DNA of 39,707 nucleotides from an uncultured Burkholderiales bacterium. Lineage in GTDB: Bacteria > Pseudomonadota > Gammaproteobacteria > Burkholderiales > Burkholderiaceae. Below are positions 1 to 7,059 of the stretch, piece after piece. The notes beneath the pieces are model-generated. The model saw only the letters and a program-made list of their open reading frames with translations, did no database searches and was not told the DNA's origin. Each line of letters opens with the position of its first letter. Positions within the stretch are counted from its first letter, which is position 1. The stretch spans positions 1 through 39,707 of the forward strand of contig CAMLJY010000057.1 in the NCBI GenBank assembly GCA_946480465.1, given 5' to 3'. The translations under genes were made by a program, and so were the position numbers.

Positions 1-589
1 GCAGCAGCGGCGACCCGCGCGCGGTGCGCAGCGAGATCGAATAGCGCAGCACCTTCGTCGGCACGATGCTGTGCTGCCACCGCCACCGCGCCGGTCCCTC
101 CAGCACGTAAACCGAGCGCGGCGGCAGCAGCAGGCTGCGCGTGCCCGACGACCGGCCCGGCGAAGGCGGATAGGGCCGCAGGCGCATCTCGCCCTCCCCC
201 AGCAGCGACACGCCGACGATGGACTCGAAGTCCGGCACGTCGCGGTGCCAGCCCAATGGCGTGCCGGGCGCGTATTCGGCAACCAGCATCTGGCTGAAGA
301 GGCTGGGCGCGATACCCAGCCACTGCGCCACGCGCGTGCGCAGTGGCTCGAAATCGGGTGGGATCGGCGGCGCGGGCAGCAGGCGGTTGTGGTCGTAGTC
401 GAACCGGCCGCCGAAGGACGCGACACGGCGCCGCGCGGTGTACTGCTTGTAGCGTGCGTCGCGCAGGTCCAGCGCGCGGATCGCTTCCAGCAACACGGCC
501 TCGTCCGCGGCACCGAGCCAATCGGGCTCGAAGCGCATCCCCGGCGGAAGGGCCCATTCCTCGGTGTCGAACAGCGACGCTTGGGACAT
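1..589 (-). CDS. AlkB-like 2-oxoglutarate/Fe(II) dioxygenase (partial, 3' end outside window)
   Basis: Minus-strand reading frame from ATG at 589 runs open to the left edge (about 196 residues, no stop), so the C-terminus is cut off by the window. The visible protein has the AlkB-type fold signature: an HxD iron pair in GWHRDVPDF, a distal histidine in RWRWQHSIV, and an arginine-bearing end LRYSISLRT of the kind that binds 2-oxoglutarate. The family oxidatively removes alkyl groups from DNA/RNA bases or modifies proteins. The frame is GC-rich with normal codon use, and about 40 bp separate it from the 3' end of the LysR gene, which runs the same way. Family membership is well supported; the exact substrate (DNA repair versus another target) cannot be told. 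It is similar to the short stand-alone AlkB proteins rather than to Ada fusions. Confidence 0.85.
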   Translation of the reverse strand, partial: MSQASLFDTEEWALPPGMRFEPDWLGAADEAVLLEAIRALDLRDARYKQYTARRRVASFGGRFDYDHNRLLPAPPIPPDFEPLRTRVAQWLGIAPSLFSQMLVAEYAPGTPLGWHRDVPDFESIVGVSLLGEGEMRLRPYPPSPGRSSGTRSLLLPPRSVYVLEGPARWRWQHSIVPTKVLRYSISLRTARGSPLL

Positions 590-629
590 GGCGCTTGGAG
601 CGGGCCGGCCGGGGGAAAGATCCGCGGCT

Positions 630-1550
630 TCAGCGCCGCCGGCGCGGCGGTGGTGCGACCGCCGACGCGGGCCACCGGTCCAGCGCCTCCAGCAGCACGC
701 GCACGCGGGCCGGAACCAAACGCTGTGCCGGCATCACTGCATGGATGGGCATGGGCGGCGGGCGGTGCTCGGGCAGCACCTCGACCAGCTGCTTCGCGGC
801 CAGTTCGTCTTCCACCATGTAGTCGGGCACCTGCGCCAGCCCCAGGCCCAGCACCGCCGCCTGCACCATGCCCTCGCCGTCGTTCAGCCGTTCGCCCTGC
901 GCCGGCTGCAGCGCGACGACACGGCCGCGCACGCTGAACTGCTGCGGCCGGTCGCGGCCGCTGCTGGGCATGCGGAACAGCACGTGGCGGTGCGCGGCCA
1001 GGTCCTGCAGGCCGGCCGGCATGCCGTAACGCCTCAAGTACGCAGGCGCCCCCACCAGCACCAGCTGCTGGCTGTCGAAGCGCTTCGCCACCAGCGTCGA
1101 ATCCTGCAGCTCGCCGACGCGGATCGCCACGTCGATGCCGTCCTTCACCAGGTCGGCATAGGCGTCCGACAGGCGCACGTCCAGCTGCAGCGCCGGATGC
1201 TCGTGAACCAGCCGCGCCAGCAGCGGCAGCACGCGCTTGCGGCCGAACACGATGGGCATGTCGATGCGCAACGTGCCGCTGGGCGCGCTGCGGGCGCCCG
1301 CGGCTTCGGTCTGCAGCTCTTCCAGTTCGGCCAGCACCCGCTGGCAGCGCTGGAACAAGCGCTCGCCGTCGGCGGTCAGGCTGACCTGGCGGGTGGTGCG
1401 GTGAAAGAGCCTCAGGCCCAGCTGCGCTTCCAGCCGGCCGACCGCCTTCGCCAAGGTCGAGGGCGCGGTGCCCAGTTCACGCGCCGCCGCCGCGAAGCCG
1501 CCGCGCTTGGCGGTCTCCGAGAACGCGAGCAGGGTCTGCAGGCCGTGCAT
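630..1550 (-). CDS. LysR-family transcriptional regulator
   Basis: 306 residues, the usual LysR length. The N-terminal winged helix-turn-helix is clear (residues about 1-60: FAAAARELGTAPSTLAKAVGRLE, then LGLRLFHRTTRQVSLTADGE), followed by a type-2 periplasmic-binding-like effector domain. The RTTR(Q)VSLT wing and the DVAIRVGEL and ATLVGAPAYL-like stretches resemble the large CrgA/DmlR-type group common in Burkholderiales. It starts at ATG 1550 and is divergent from the cupin gene starting at 1697, with a 146-bp shared control region, so regulation of the cupin is the natural guess. The C-terminus is rich in Pro/Arg (PPPRRRR). Ligand unknown. Confidence 0.9.
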   Translation of the reverse strand: MHGLQTLLAFSETAKRGGFAAAARELGTAPSTLAKAVGRLEAQLGLRLFHRTTRQVSLTADGERLFQRCQRVLAELEELQTEAAGARSAPSGTLRIDMPIVFGRKRVLPLLARLVHEHPALQLDVRLSDAYADLVKDGIDVAIRVGELQDSTLVAKRFDSQQLVLVGAPAYLRRYGMPAGLQDLAAHRHVLFRMPSSGRDRPQQFSVRGRVVALQPAQGERLNDGEGMVQAAVLGLGLAQVPDYMVEDELAAKQLVEVLPEHRPPPMPIHAVMPAQRLVPARVRVLLEALDRWPASAVAPPPRRRR

Positions 1551-1696
1551 TCGTCACTGCCGATTGAAGAAGAAACGTCGCGAATGTTAGGTCTTCCGCG
1601 CCACTTCTCTTTCGGGCACGCCGGCGACACACTGCTTTCCGTCCCTGGCGCCCGGGCACTGGCCTGTCCCCGAATCCTCACCCCCTGGAGACCCCC

Positions 1697-2074
1697 ATGT
1701 CCGTGATCCACCAGACCCGGCCGCAGCCCGCCGCCATCCCGGGCGTCGCCCACGCCACCTGGGCCGGCCGCGACGACGGCCTGGAACAGCTGTCGATCTG
1801 GCGCCAGACACTCGCGCCCGGCGCCGCCACGCCACCGCACAGCCACGACTGCGACGAGGTCGTGCTGTGCCAGGCCGGCTGGGGCGAGCTGCACGTCGAC
1901 GGCGAAGTGCAGCGCTTCGGCCCCGACTGCACGCTGGTGCTGCCGCGCGGCAAGCCGCACCAGATCTTCAGCACCGGCGCGATGCCGCTGGAGATCGTCG
2001 GCATCTTCGGCGCCACCCCGGTGCGCACGCTGGGGCCCGACGGTGCGGCGATGGACCTGCCCTGGCGCACGTGA
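1697..2074 (+). CDS. Small cupin-domain protein
   Basis: 125 residues forming a single beta-barrel cupin. Motif 1 is visible as [20 protein letters not shown] (two histidines and a glutamate that normally bind one metal), and motif 2 as [15 protein letters not shown] with the third histidine. Start ATG 1697 is preceded by a GGAG ribosome site seven bases upstream (CTGGAGACCCCC). Single-domain cupins of this type act as small dioxygenases, isomerases or ligand-binding proteins; nothing in the sequence picks one. It is divergent from the LysR gene (start 1550) and is followed by the hydroxypyruvate-isomerase-like gene after about 70 bp on the same strand, so a two-gene unit under LysR control is possible. 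Confidence 0.85.
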   Translation: MSVIHQTRPQPAAIPGVAHATWAGRDDGLEQLSIWRQTLAPGAATPPHSHDCDEVVLCQAGWGELHVDGEVQRFGPDCTLVLPRGKPHQIFSTGAMPLEIVGIFGATPVRTLGPDGAAMDLPWRT

Positions 2075-2144
2075 GCCGGGCGCGGGCGCATCGCGCCCAG
2101 TGCACCGCACCGCCTGCGGCGCGCGCCATGCGACGATGCACCGC

Positions 2145-2954
2145 ATGCCCCGCTTCGCCGCCAACCTGTCGCTGATGTACCCGGAACATGCCTTCCTCGA
2201 CCGCTTCGGCGCGGCCGCGGCGGACGGTTTCCGGGCCGTCGAGTTCCTCTTTCCGTACGACTTCGATCGCCGCGAGATCGCGGCGCGGCTGCACGACCAC
2301 GGCTTGAAGCAGGTGCTGTTCAACGCACCGCCGGGCGACTTCGCCGCCGGCGAGCGCGGCCTGGCCAGCCTGCCCGGCCAGGAGGACCGCTTTCGGCGCG
2401 CGCTGCTGGAACAGGCCTTGCCGCATGCCGAGGCCCTGGGCTGCCCGCACCTGCACGTGATGGCCGGCCTGCTGCCTGCTGGTGCCGACCGTGCAGCGCA
2501 CCGCGCCACCTACCTCGCCAACCTGGCCTGGGCGGCGGAGCAGGCGCGGCCGGCGGGCGTGCAGCTGCTGATCGAGCCGATCAACATCCGCGACATCCCC
2601 GGCTACTTCCTGAACCGCCAGGACGACGCCCATGCCATCGTGCGCGAGGTGGGTGCGCCGAACCTGCGGGTCCAGATGGACCTGTACCACTGCCAGATCG
2701 TCGAAGGCGACGTCGCCACCAAGCTCCGACGCTACCTCGGCCCCGGGCCGGACGGCGGCCGCGTCGGGCACCTGCAGATCGCCGGCGTGCCGGAGCGCCA
2801 CGAGCCGGACGTCGGCGAGCTGAACCACCCCTACCTCTTCGCGCTGCTGGACGACCTGGGCTACGACGGCCACGTCGGCTGCGAGTACCGGCCGCGCGGC
2901 GCCACGTCCGCCGGCCTGGGCTGGTTCGCGCCGTGGCGCGACCGTCAGTTCTGA
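2145..2954 (+). CDS. hyi: Hydroxypyruvate isomerase-like TIM-barrel enzyme
   Basis: 269 residues from ATG 2145 ([14 protein letters not shown]). An upstream frame exists but the family begins with exactly this N-F/L-S-x-x-Y/F motif, so the later start was chosen; ATG 2136 is only three codons upstream and cannot be excluded. The xylose-isomerase-like barrel carries the expected metal and acid/base residues: [14 protein letters not shown] (Glu), VQMDLYHCQ (Asp, His), [15 protein letters not shown] (Gln) and GCEYRP (Glu). Family members interconvert hydroxypyruvate and tartronate semialdehyde, or 2-oxo-tetronates (OtnI). No glyoxylate carboligase or tartronate semialdehyde reductase gene is next to it, so the physiological substrate is open. 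Length and motif order are normal. Confidence 0.85.
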   Translation: MPRFAANLSLMYPEHAFLDRFGAAAADGFRAVEFLFPYDFDRREIAARLHDHGLKQVLFNAPPGDFAAGERGLASLPGQEDRFRRALLEQALPHAEALGCPHLHVMAGLLPAGADRAAHRATYLANLAWAAEQARPAGVQLLIEPINIRDIPGYFLNRQDDAHAIVREVGAPNLRVQMDLYHCQIVEGDVATKLRRYLGPGPDGGRVGHLQIAGVPERHEPDVGELNHPYLFALLDDLGYDGHVGCEYRPRGATSAGLGWFAPWRDRQF

Positions 2955-3029
2955 CACGCTCCCGGCCGTAACACGCGGAACCGAGGCGGCGCGGCGCGGT
3001 CGGACAGCGACCGCACCACGTCACATGCC

Positions 3030-3656
3030 ATGTTGACCCGCACCACGCTGAGCATCGGCCCGCAGGCGCTGGCCGGCGAGTTGTGCTTGCTCGACGACGC
3101 CCTGGGCCTCGTGCTGTTCGCGCACGGCAGCGGCAGCGACCACCGCAGCCCGCGCAACCAGCGCATCGCCCAGGCCTTGCAGCACCAATCGCTGGCCACC
3201 TGCCTGGTGGACCTGCTGACGCCGGAGGAGGCCGCCGACGAGGCCACTGCCCATGACATCCCCTTGCTGACGGCACGCCTGTCACAGGCCATCGATGCCT
3301 TGCCGCCCGGCGCGGCAGCGCTGCCGCTGGGCCTGTTCGGCGCCGGCACCGGCGCCGCCGCCGCGCTGATGGTGGCCGCCCAGCGGCCGCAGCAGGTGCG
3401 CGCCGTGGTGTCGCGCGGCGGCCGCACCGACCTGGCGGCACCGGTGCTGTCCGATGTGCGCACGCCCACGCTGCTGATCGTCGGCGGTGCCGACCCCGTG
3501 GTGCTGCGCCTGAACCGCGAGGCGCTGGCCCAGCTGCGTGGCGTGAAAGCCATCGAAGCCGTCCCGCGCGCGACGCACCTGTTTCTCGAGGCCGGCACGC
3601 TTGAAACCGCCGCCTTGCGCGCTGGCGAGTGGTTCAGGACACACTTGCCCGGGTGA
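3030..3656 (+). CDS. Dienelactone-hydrolase-like alpha/beta protein lacking the nucleophile serine
   Basis: 208 residues with the alpha/beta-hydrolase layout: VLFAHGSGSDHRSPRN oxyanion-hole loop (residues about 28-43), a nucleophile-elbow region at 102-110, TLLIVGGADPVVL (acid Asp) and PRATHLFLEAG (His). The elbow reads G-A-G-T-G (residues 104-108), whereas relatives in this family read G-A-S-T-G, so the catalytic serine is a glycine (codon GGC). The Asp and His positions remain. It may be a non-catalytic or altered-function member. The gene ends in TGA overlapping the GTG start of the AraC gene (GTGA, 3653-3656), which implies translational coupling. Relatives are often near or fused to phosphoribosyltransferases; none is seen here. 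Confidence 0.85.
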   Translation: MLTRTTLSIGPQALAGELCLLDDALGLVLFAHGSGSDHRSPRNQRIAQALQHQSLATCLVDLLTPEEAADEATAHDIPLLTARLSQAIDALPPGAAALPLGLFGAGTGAAAALMVAAQRPQQVRAVVSRGGRTDLAAPVLSDVRTPTLLIVGGADPVVLRLNREALAQLRGVKAIEAVPRATHLFLEAGTLETAALRAGEWFRTHLPG

Positions 3657-4510
3657 GCACGCCGCACGACACCACGCACCACTGCCAGCTCAACGCCACG
3701 CCCTGGCGCGGCGTGCACGGCACCCGCATCCACAGCGCGCGGCACTACGGCCGCCACTGGCATGCAACGCTCGGCATCGGCTGGCTGGAGCACGGCGCCC
3801 AGCGTTCGGCCAGCGGCCGCGGCCCCGTCGAGGCCCAGGCCGGCGACCTGATCAGCAGCAACCCGGGCGAGGTGCACGACGGCCACCCGGTGGGTGGCCA
3901 GGCGCGGCGCTGGCAGATGCTCTATTTCGAAACCGACGCGGCCACCGGCTGGCTGCCGGCAGCGTGCCCGGGCGAGCTCGAGCTGAGCCGCCCGGTGTTC
4001 CAGGACCCGCCGCTGCGTGCCGCGCTGCAGAGCCTGTTCCTGCGCCTGGCCGCCTGGCACGCCGGCGCCCGCGACGGTGCCGCCGCGCTGGCCTGCGAGG
4101 AAGCGCTCAGTGCCGTCGGCATGCGGCTCGCCCGGCATGCCGGCATCCAGCGCCGGCCCGACGACACGTCCCCTGCCGCCGGCCCGCTCGCGTGGGTGCG
4201 CGAGCGCCTCGCCGACGACCTGCTGCGGGCCCCCACCCTCGCCGAGCTGGCGGCCCTGGCCGGCTGCAGCCGCTACCAGCTGCTGCGCCGGTTCCAGCAG
4301 GCGCACGGCTTGCCGCCCCATGCCTGGCTGCTGCAGCAGCGCCTGGAGCGGGCGCGGCGGCTGATCGCGGCCGGTGTCGGCCTGGCGCAGGCGGCCGCCG
4401 ACAGCGGCTTCGCCGACCAGAGCCACCTGACGCGCCATTTCACCCGGCAGTTCGGCTACACGCCGGGCGCCTGGCGCGCCGTCGTCGCCGGGCCGGGACC
4501 GCTGCAATAG
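3653..4510 (+). CDS. AraC-family transcriptional regulator
   Basis: 285 residues from GTG 3653. The GTG overlaps the stop of the upstream hydrolase gene by four bases (GTGA); a start 24 bases upstream is also possible. The N-terminus is a cupin-like ligand pocket (RHYGRHWHATLGIGWLEHG, then AGDLISSNPGEVHDGHP). The C-terminal double helix-turn-helix runs from about residue 190 to the end: PTLAELAALAGCSRYQLLRRFQ, HGLPPHAWLLQQRLERARRLIAAG, then ADSGFADQSHLTRHFTRQFG and YTPGAWR, all standard AraC/XylS motifs. The arrangement (ligand domain AraC_binding plus HTH_18) is that of regulators of small-molecule export or catabolism. Coupled translation with the hydrolase-like protein suggests shared function; target genes unknown, the downstream methyltransferase and LysE exporter being candidates. 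Confidence 0.9.
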   Translation: MSTPHDTTHHCQLNATPWRGVHGTRIHSARHYGRHWHATLGIGWLEHGAQRSASGRGPVEAQAGDLISSNPGEVHDGHPVGGQARRWQMLYFETDAATGWLPAACPGELELSRPVFQDPPLRAALQSLFLRLAAWHAGARDGAAALACEEALSAVGMRLARHAGIQRRPDDTSPAAGPLAWVRERLADDLLRAPTLAELAALAGCSRYQLLRRFQQAHGLPPHAWLLQQRLERARRLIAAGVGLAQAAADSGFADQSHLTRHFTRQFGYTPGAWRAVVAGPGPLQ

Positions 4511-4580
4511 CGTTCAAGACGGCGCCCGGCGCTGGGCCGAGACTGCGTGCATTCCACTGACCACGCAGGACGCCCTTCCC

Positions 4581-5393
4581 ATGGCCCAGGCCGAGTACAT
4601 CCACGGTTATCAATCCAGCGAGCAGCAGCGCCTGCACGACCAGGCCGGCGCGCTGGCGCAGCTGCTGCACGCGGACACGCACTACCCCGCCGGCAGCCGC
4701 GTGCTGGAAGCCGGCTGCGGCGTCGGCGCGCAGACGCTGACGCTGGCGCGCCAGAGCCCGGGCGCGCTGATCACCGCGATCGACATCGAGCCGGCATCCG
4801 CCGAGGCCACGCGCCGCCGCTGCGCGGAAGCAGGAGTCACGGGCGTGCAGGTGCTGCAGGCCGACCTGATGCAGCCCCCCTTCGCACCGGCCAGCTTCGA
4901 CCATGTCTTCGTCTGCTTCGTGCTCGAGCACCTGGCATGCCCGCGCCAGGCCCTGGCCACATTGCGCGGCCTGCTGCGTCCGGGCGGCACGCTGACGGTG
5001 ATCGAGGGCGACCACGGCACGACGCTGATGCACCCCGACGACGCCGACGCCCGCGCCGCCGTCGATGCGCTGACCGAACTGCAGCGCCGCGCCGGCGGCG
5101 ACGCGCTGATCGGCCGCCGCCTGCACCCGCTGCTGAGCGAGGCCGGCTTCGATGGCGTGCGCGTTTCGCCGCGCATGGTCTACGCCGATGGCTCGAACCC
5201 GCAGTTGGCCGAAGCCTTCACGCAGCGCACCTTCGCGGCGATGGTCGAAGGGGTGCGCGCGCCCGCGCTGGCTGCGGGTCTGATGGAGGCCGGGCGCTTC
5301 GATGCGGGCGTGCGTGCGCTGCACCGCGCCGCCGAGGTCGATGGCGTGTTCGCCTACACCTTCTTCAAGGCGGTGGCGCGGCGCCCCGGCTGA
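4581..5393 (+). CDS. SAM-dependent class I methyltransferase
   Basis: 270 residues from ATG 4581. Rossmann-type methyltransferase motifs are in order: motif I VLEAGCGVGAQTLTLA (residues about 42-57), motif II ITAIDIEPAS (acidic residue for the ribose hydroxyls), LQADLMQPPFAPASFDHVFVCFVLEHL (post-motif II and III) and LRPGGTLTVIEGDHG (post III). The C-terminal third (GGDALIGRRLHPLLSEAGFDGVRVSPRMVYAD) is the substrate-side cap typical of UbiE/MenG-like and small-molecule methyltransferases. The substrate cannot be deduced. The gene follows the AraC regulator by 70 bp and precedes the LysE exporter by 74 bp, all on the plus strand, so a loose operon is possible. Confidence 0.88.
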   Translation: MAQAEYIHGYQSSEQQRLHDQAGALAQLLHADTHYPAGSRVLEAGCGVGAQTLTLARQSPGALITAIDIEPASAEATRRRCAEAGVTGVQVLQADLMQPPFAPASFDHVFVCFVLEHLACPRQALATLRGLLRPGGTLTVIEGDHGTTLMHPDDADARAAVDALTELQRRAGGDALIGRRLHPLLSEAGFDGVRVSPRMVYADGSNPQLAEAFTQRTFAAMVEGVRAPALAAGLMEAGRFDAGVRALHRAAEVDGVFAYTFFKAVARRPG

Positions 5394-5467
5394 CACGGGG
5401 CGAGGCCCCGGCTCGCCGGCGGCGCCCGATCCAGAATCGCGGCCCCATCCTCCGCACCGCGCCCGCC

Positions 5468-6124
5468 ATGTTCGACGCCATCACCGACCTCTGGGTGTTC
5501 ATCGCCGCCGGCCTGCTGCTGAACCTGACGCCGGGCGCCGACATCGCCTACACCGTCTCGCGCGCCGCGGCGCAGGGTGCGCGGGCGGGCGTGGTCGCGG
5601 CCCTGGGCATCGGCGCCGGCTGCCTCTTCCACGTCGCCCTGGCCACGCTGGGCATCAGCGCGGCCATCGCGGCCTCGCCGCTGGCCTTCTCGCTGCTGAA
5701 GCTGCTGGGCGCCGGCTACCTGGCCTGGCTCGGGGCCGGCCTGCTGCTGGCGGCCCGGCGCACGCTGGGCCGCGGCGCCACCGGGGCGGACGCCACCGCC
5801 GGGCGCCCCGCGCAGCCGCTGGCGCGCGTGTTCCGCGACGGCCTGCTGATCAACGCGACCAACCCGAAGGTGGCGCTCTTCTTCATCGCCTTCCTGCCGC
5901 AGTTCGTCCGCGCCGACGCACCCGGCCAGACCGCGGCGCTGTGGCTGCTGGGCCTGGTCTTCACCCTCAACGGCACCCTGGTCAACAGCGCCATCGGCAT
6001 CGCCGCCGCGCTGGCGGCACGGCGGCTGCAGGCCTCAGGCCGCGTCGGGGCCTGGCTGCAGGCGCTGCTGGGCCTGGGCTTCCTCGGGCTGGCGCTGCGC
6101 CTGGCCTGGGCGGATCGCCGCTGA
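5468..6124 (+). CDS. LysE/RhtB-family amino-acid exporter
   Basis: 218 residues from ATG 5468, the normal size for the family. The start was chosen because MFDAITDLWVFIAAGLLLNLTPGADIAYTV matches the conserved LysE N-terminus including the (T)PGP/TPGAD motif; an open frame continues far upstream but only as a GC-rich shadow. Six hydrophobic segments are predictable, with the conserved central RVFRDGLLINATNPKVALFFIAFLPQFV (NPK motif) and a C-terminal LGLGFLGLALRLAW helix. Members export homoserine, threonine, lysine or related metabolites across the inner membrane. Substrate unknown. The next annotated feature is an inverted-repeat element 109 bp downstream. Confidence 0.92.
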   Translation: MFDAITDLWVFIAAGLLLNLTPGADIAYTVSRAAAQGARAGVVAALGIGAGCLFHVALATLGISAAIAASPLAFSLLKLLGAGYLAWLGAGLLLAARRTLGRGATGADATAGRPAQPLARVFRDGLLINATNPKVALFFIAFLPQFVRADAPGQTAALWLLGLVFTLNGTLVNSAIGIAAALAARRLQASGRVGAWLQALLGLGFLGLALRLAWADRR

Positions 6125-6232
6125 CACGCCGCGGCGACGCCGGCGGGGCCGCGCCGAATGCCTTCGGCCGCCCGCAAAGAAGCAAGCCTTGTCCAACTGC
6201 GCCGGCGCCTTGCATGGCGGGCGATGGCCTCG

Positions 6233-6392
6233 GAGCCTGTGAAGTATTCCGGCGCGTCCGAGCGGGTGTCCCAGACGGTGCCGATCTAGACGCGAAGCCG
6301 AAGATGTGGCCGTTCCCCCATCAAGGCTTTGCAACGACGAGCGGCGCCGTCTGGGGCGCCCGAGCGGGCGTGGCGGAATCCTTCACAGGCTC
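6233..6392. repeat. Imperfect 51-bp inverted repeat, probable dispersed intergenic element
   Basis: Positions 6233-6283 (starting GAGCCTGTGAAG) and 6342-6392 (ending CTTCACAGGCTC) are reverse complements at 42 of 51 positions by manual alignment, separated by 58 bp. The right end stops one base before the stop codon of the convergent exported-protein gene (TGA, 6394-6396). A transcript could form a long hairpin and act as a bidirectional terminator between the LysE gene and the convergent gene, or the unit could be a small non-autonomous mobile element. No flanking target duplication was recognised. The flanks (6125-6232) hold no gene I can support. Confidence 0.6.
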
Positions 6393-6393
6393 T

Positions 6394-7059
6394 TCAGGGT
6401 GCGTCGAGGCGCCGGTAGGGCGTCCCCGGATCGCTGCCCATGCGCAGCGCGGGCACGATCATCTGCAAGTCCGGGGACGCGGCGGCGGCGCGGCCGATCG
6501 CCGCCTCGACCGCCTGCGCCTGTGCGGAGTCGGCCACGCATCCCTGCACGAAGAGGATGCGCCGCTGCAGGTAGGCCCAGAGGCTGCCACCCGCCAGTTC
6601 CGGCAGCGCCTGCAGGCGCGGGAACAGCGCCTGCGCGATGGCGCCGTCGTAGCGGTAGGCGTTGGCATCAGCGCAGCGTCCGGCCAGCCAGCAGCTGGTG
6701 CCGGTCTCGATGCGCCAGTGCGCTTCCGCGCGCCACTCGGCGGCCGTCATGCGAGGGCCTCGCGGCTCGGGGCAGCGCGGGTCATCGGCCCGCAGCTGCA
6801 GGAACGGGTCCTCGCCCCAGTTGCGGGTGAGGCCATCGGCTTGCGCCGGCGTCGAACAGGACAGTCCCGCCAGCACGATCGGCAGGACGGCCGGCAGCCG
6901 GGCCAGGCGCCGCATCAGCGAGGCGGGCCCACCCAGCAAGCCCCGCGCGCCAGCGCCTGAAGCCTGCGGCGCCGGCTGCGGTGTGAGCTGCGGTGTGAGC
7001 TGCGGTAGTGGACGGGGCACGCGGGCGCGGTCCCGCCGCGGGGAATGGAGTCGGTTCAT
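6394..7059 (-). CDS. Exported or membrane-anchored small protein, BON-like C-terminus, coupled to the recombinase
   Basis: 221 residues from ATG 7059, which overlaps the recombinase stop as ATGA (7056-7059). An internal ATG at 6915 would give a 173-residue protein beginning with a clean signal peptide (MRRLARLPAVLPIVLAGLSC then AQADG); the longer form would place that hydrophobic stretch at residues 52-67, after a Pro/Gln-rich LTPQLTPQ repeat. The mature part has several cysteines (DDPRCPEP, TGTSCWLAGRCADA, FVQGCVADS) and a C-terminal stretch (LQRRILFVQGCVADSAQAQAVEAAI...LQMIVPALRMG) that resembles a BON domain, a small alpha/beta module of periplasmic proteins. I do not recognise a named family. 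The tight overlap with the recombinase suggests co-transcription, but the functional link is unclear. Confidence 0.6.
   Translation of the reverse strand: MNRLHSPRRDRARVPRPLPQLTPQLTPQPAPQASGAGARGLLGGPASLMRRLARLPAVLPIVLAGLSCSTPAQADGLTRNWGEDPFLQLRADDPRCPEPRGPRMTAAEWRAEAHWRIETGTSCWLAGRCADANAYRYDGAIAQALFPRLQALPELAGGSLWAYLQRRILFVQGCVADSAQAQAVEAAIGRAAAASPDLQMIVPALRMGSDPGTPYRRLDAP

Noticed and set aside
4547..5467. Long upstream extension of the LysE frame
   Set aside because: It is an Arg/Pro/Ala-rich shadow of the methyltransferase gene in another frame; the LysE N-terminus at 5468 fits the family.
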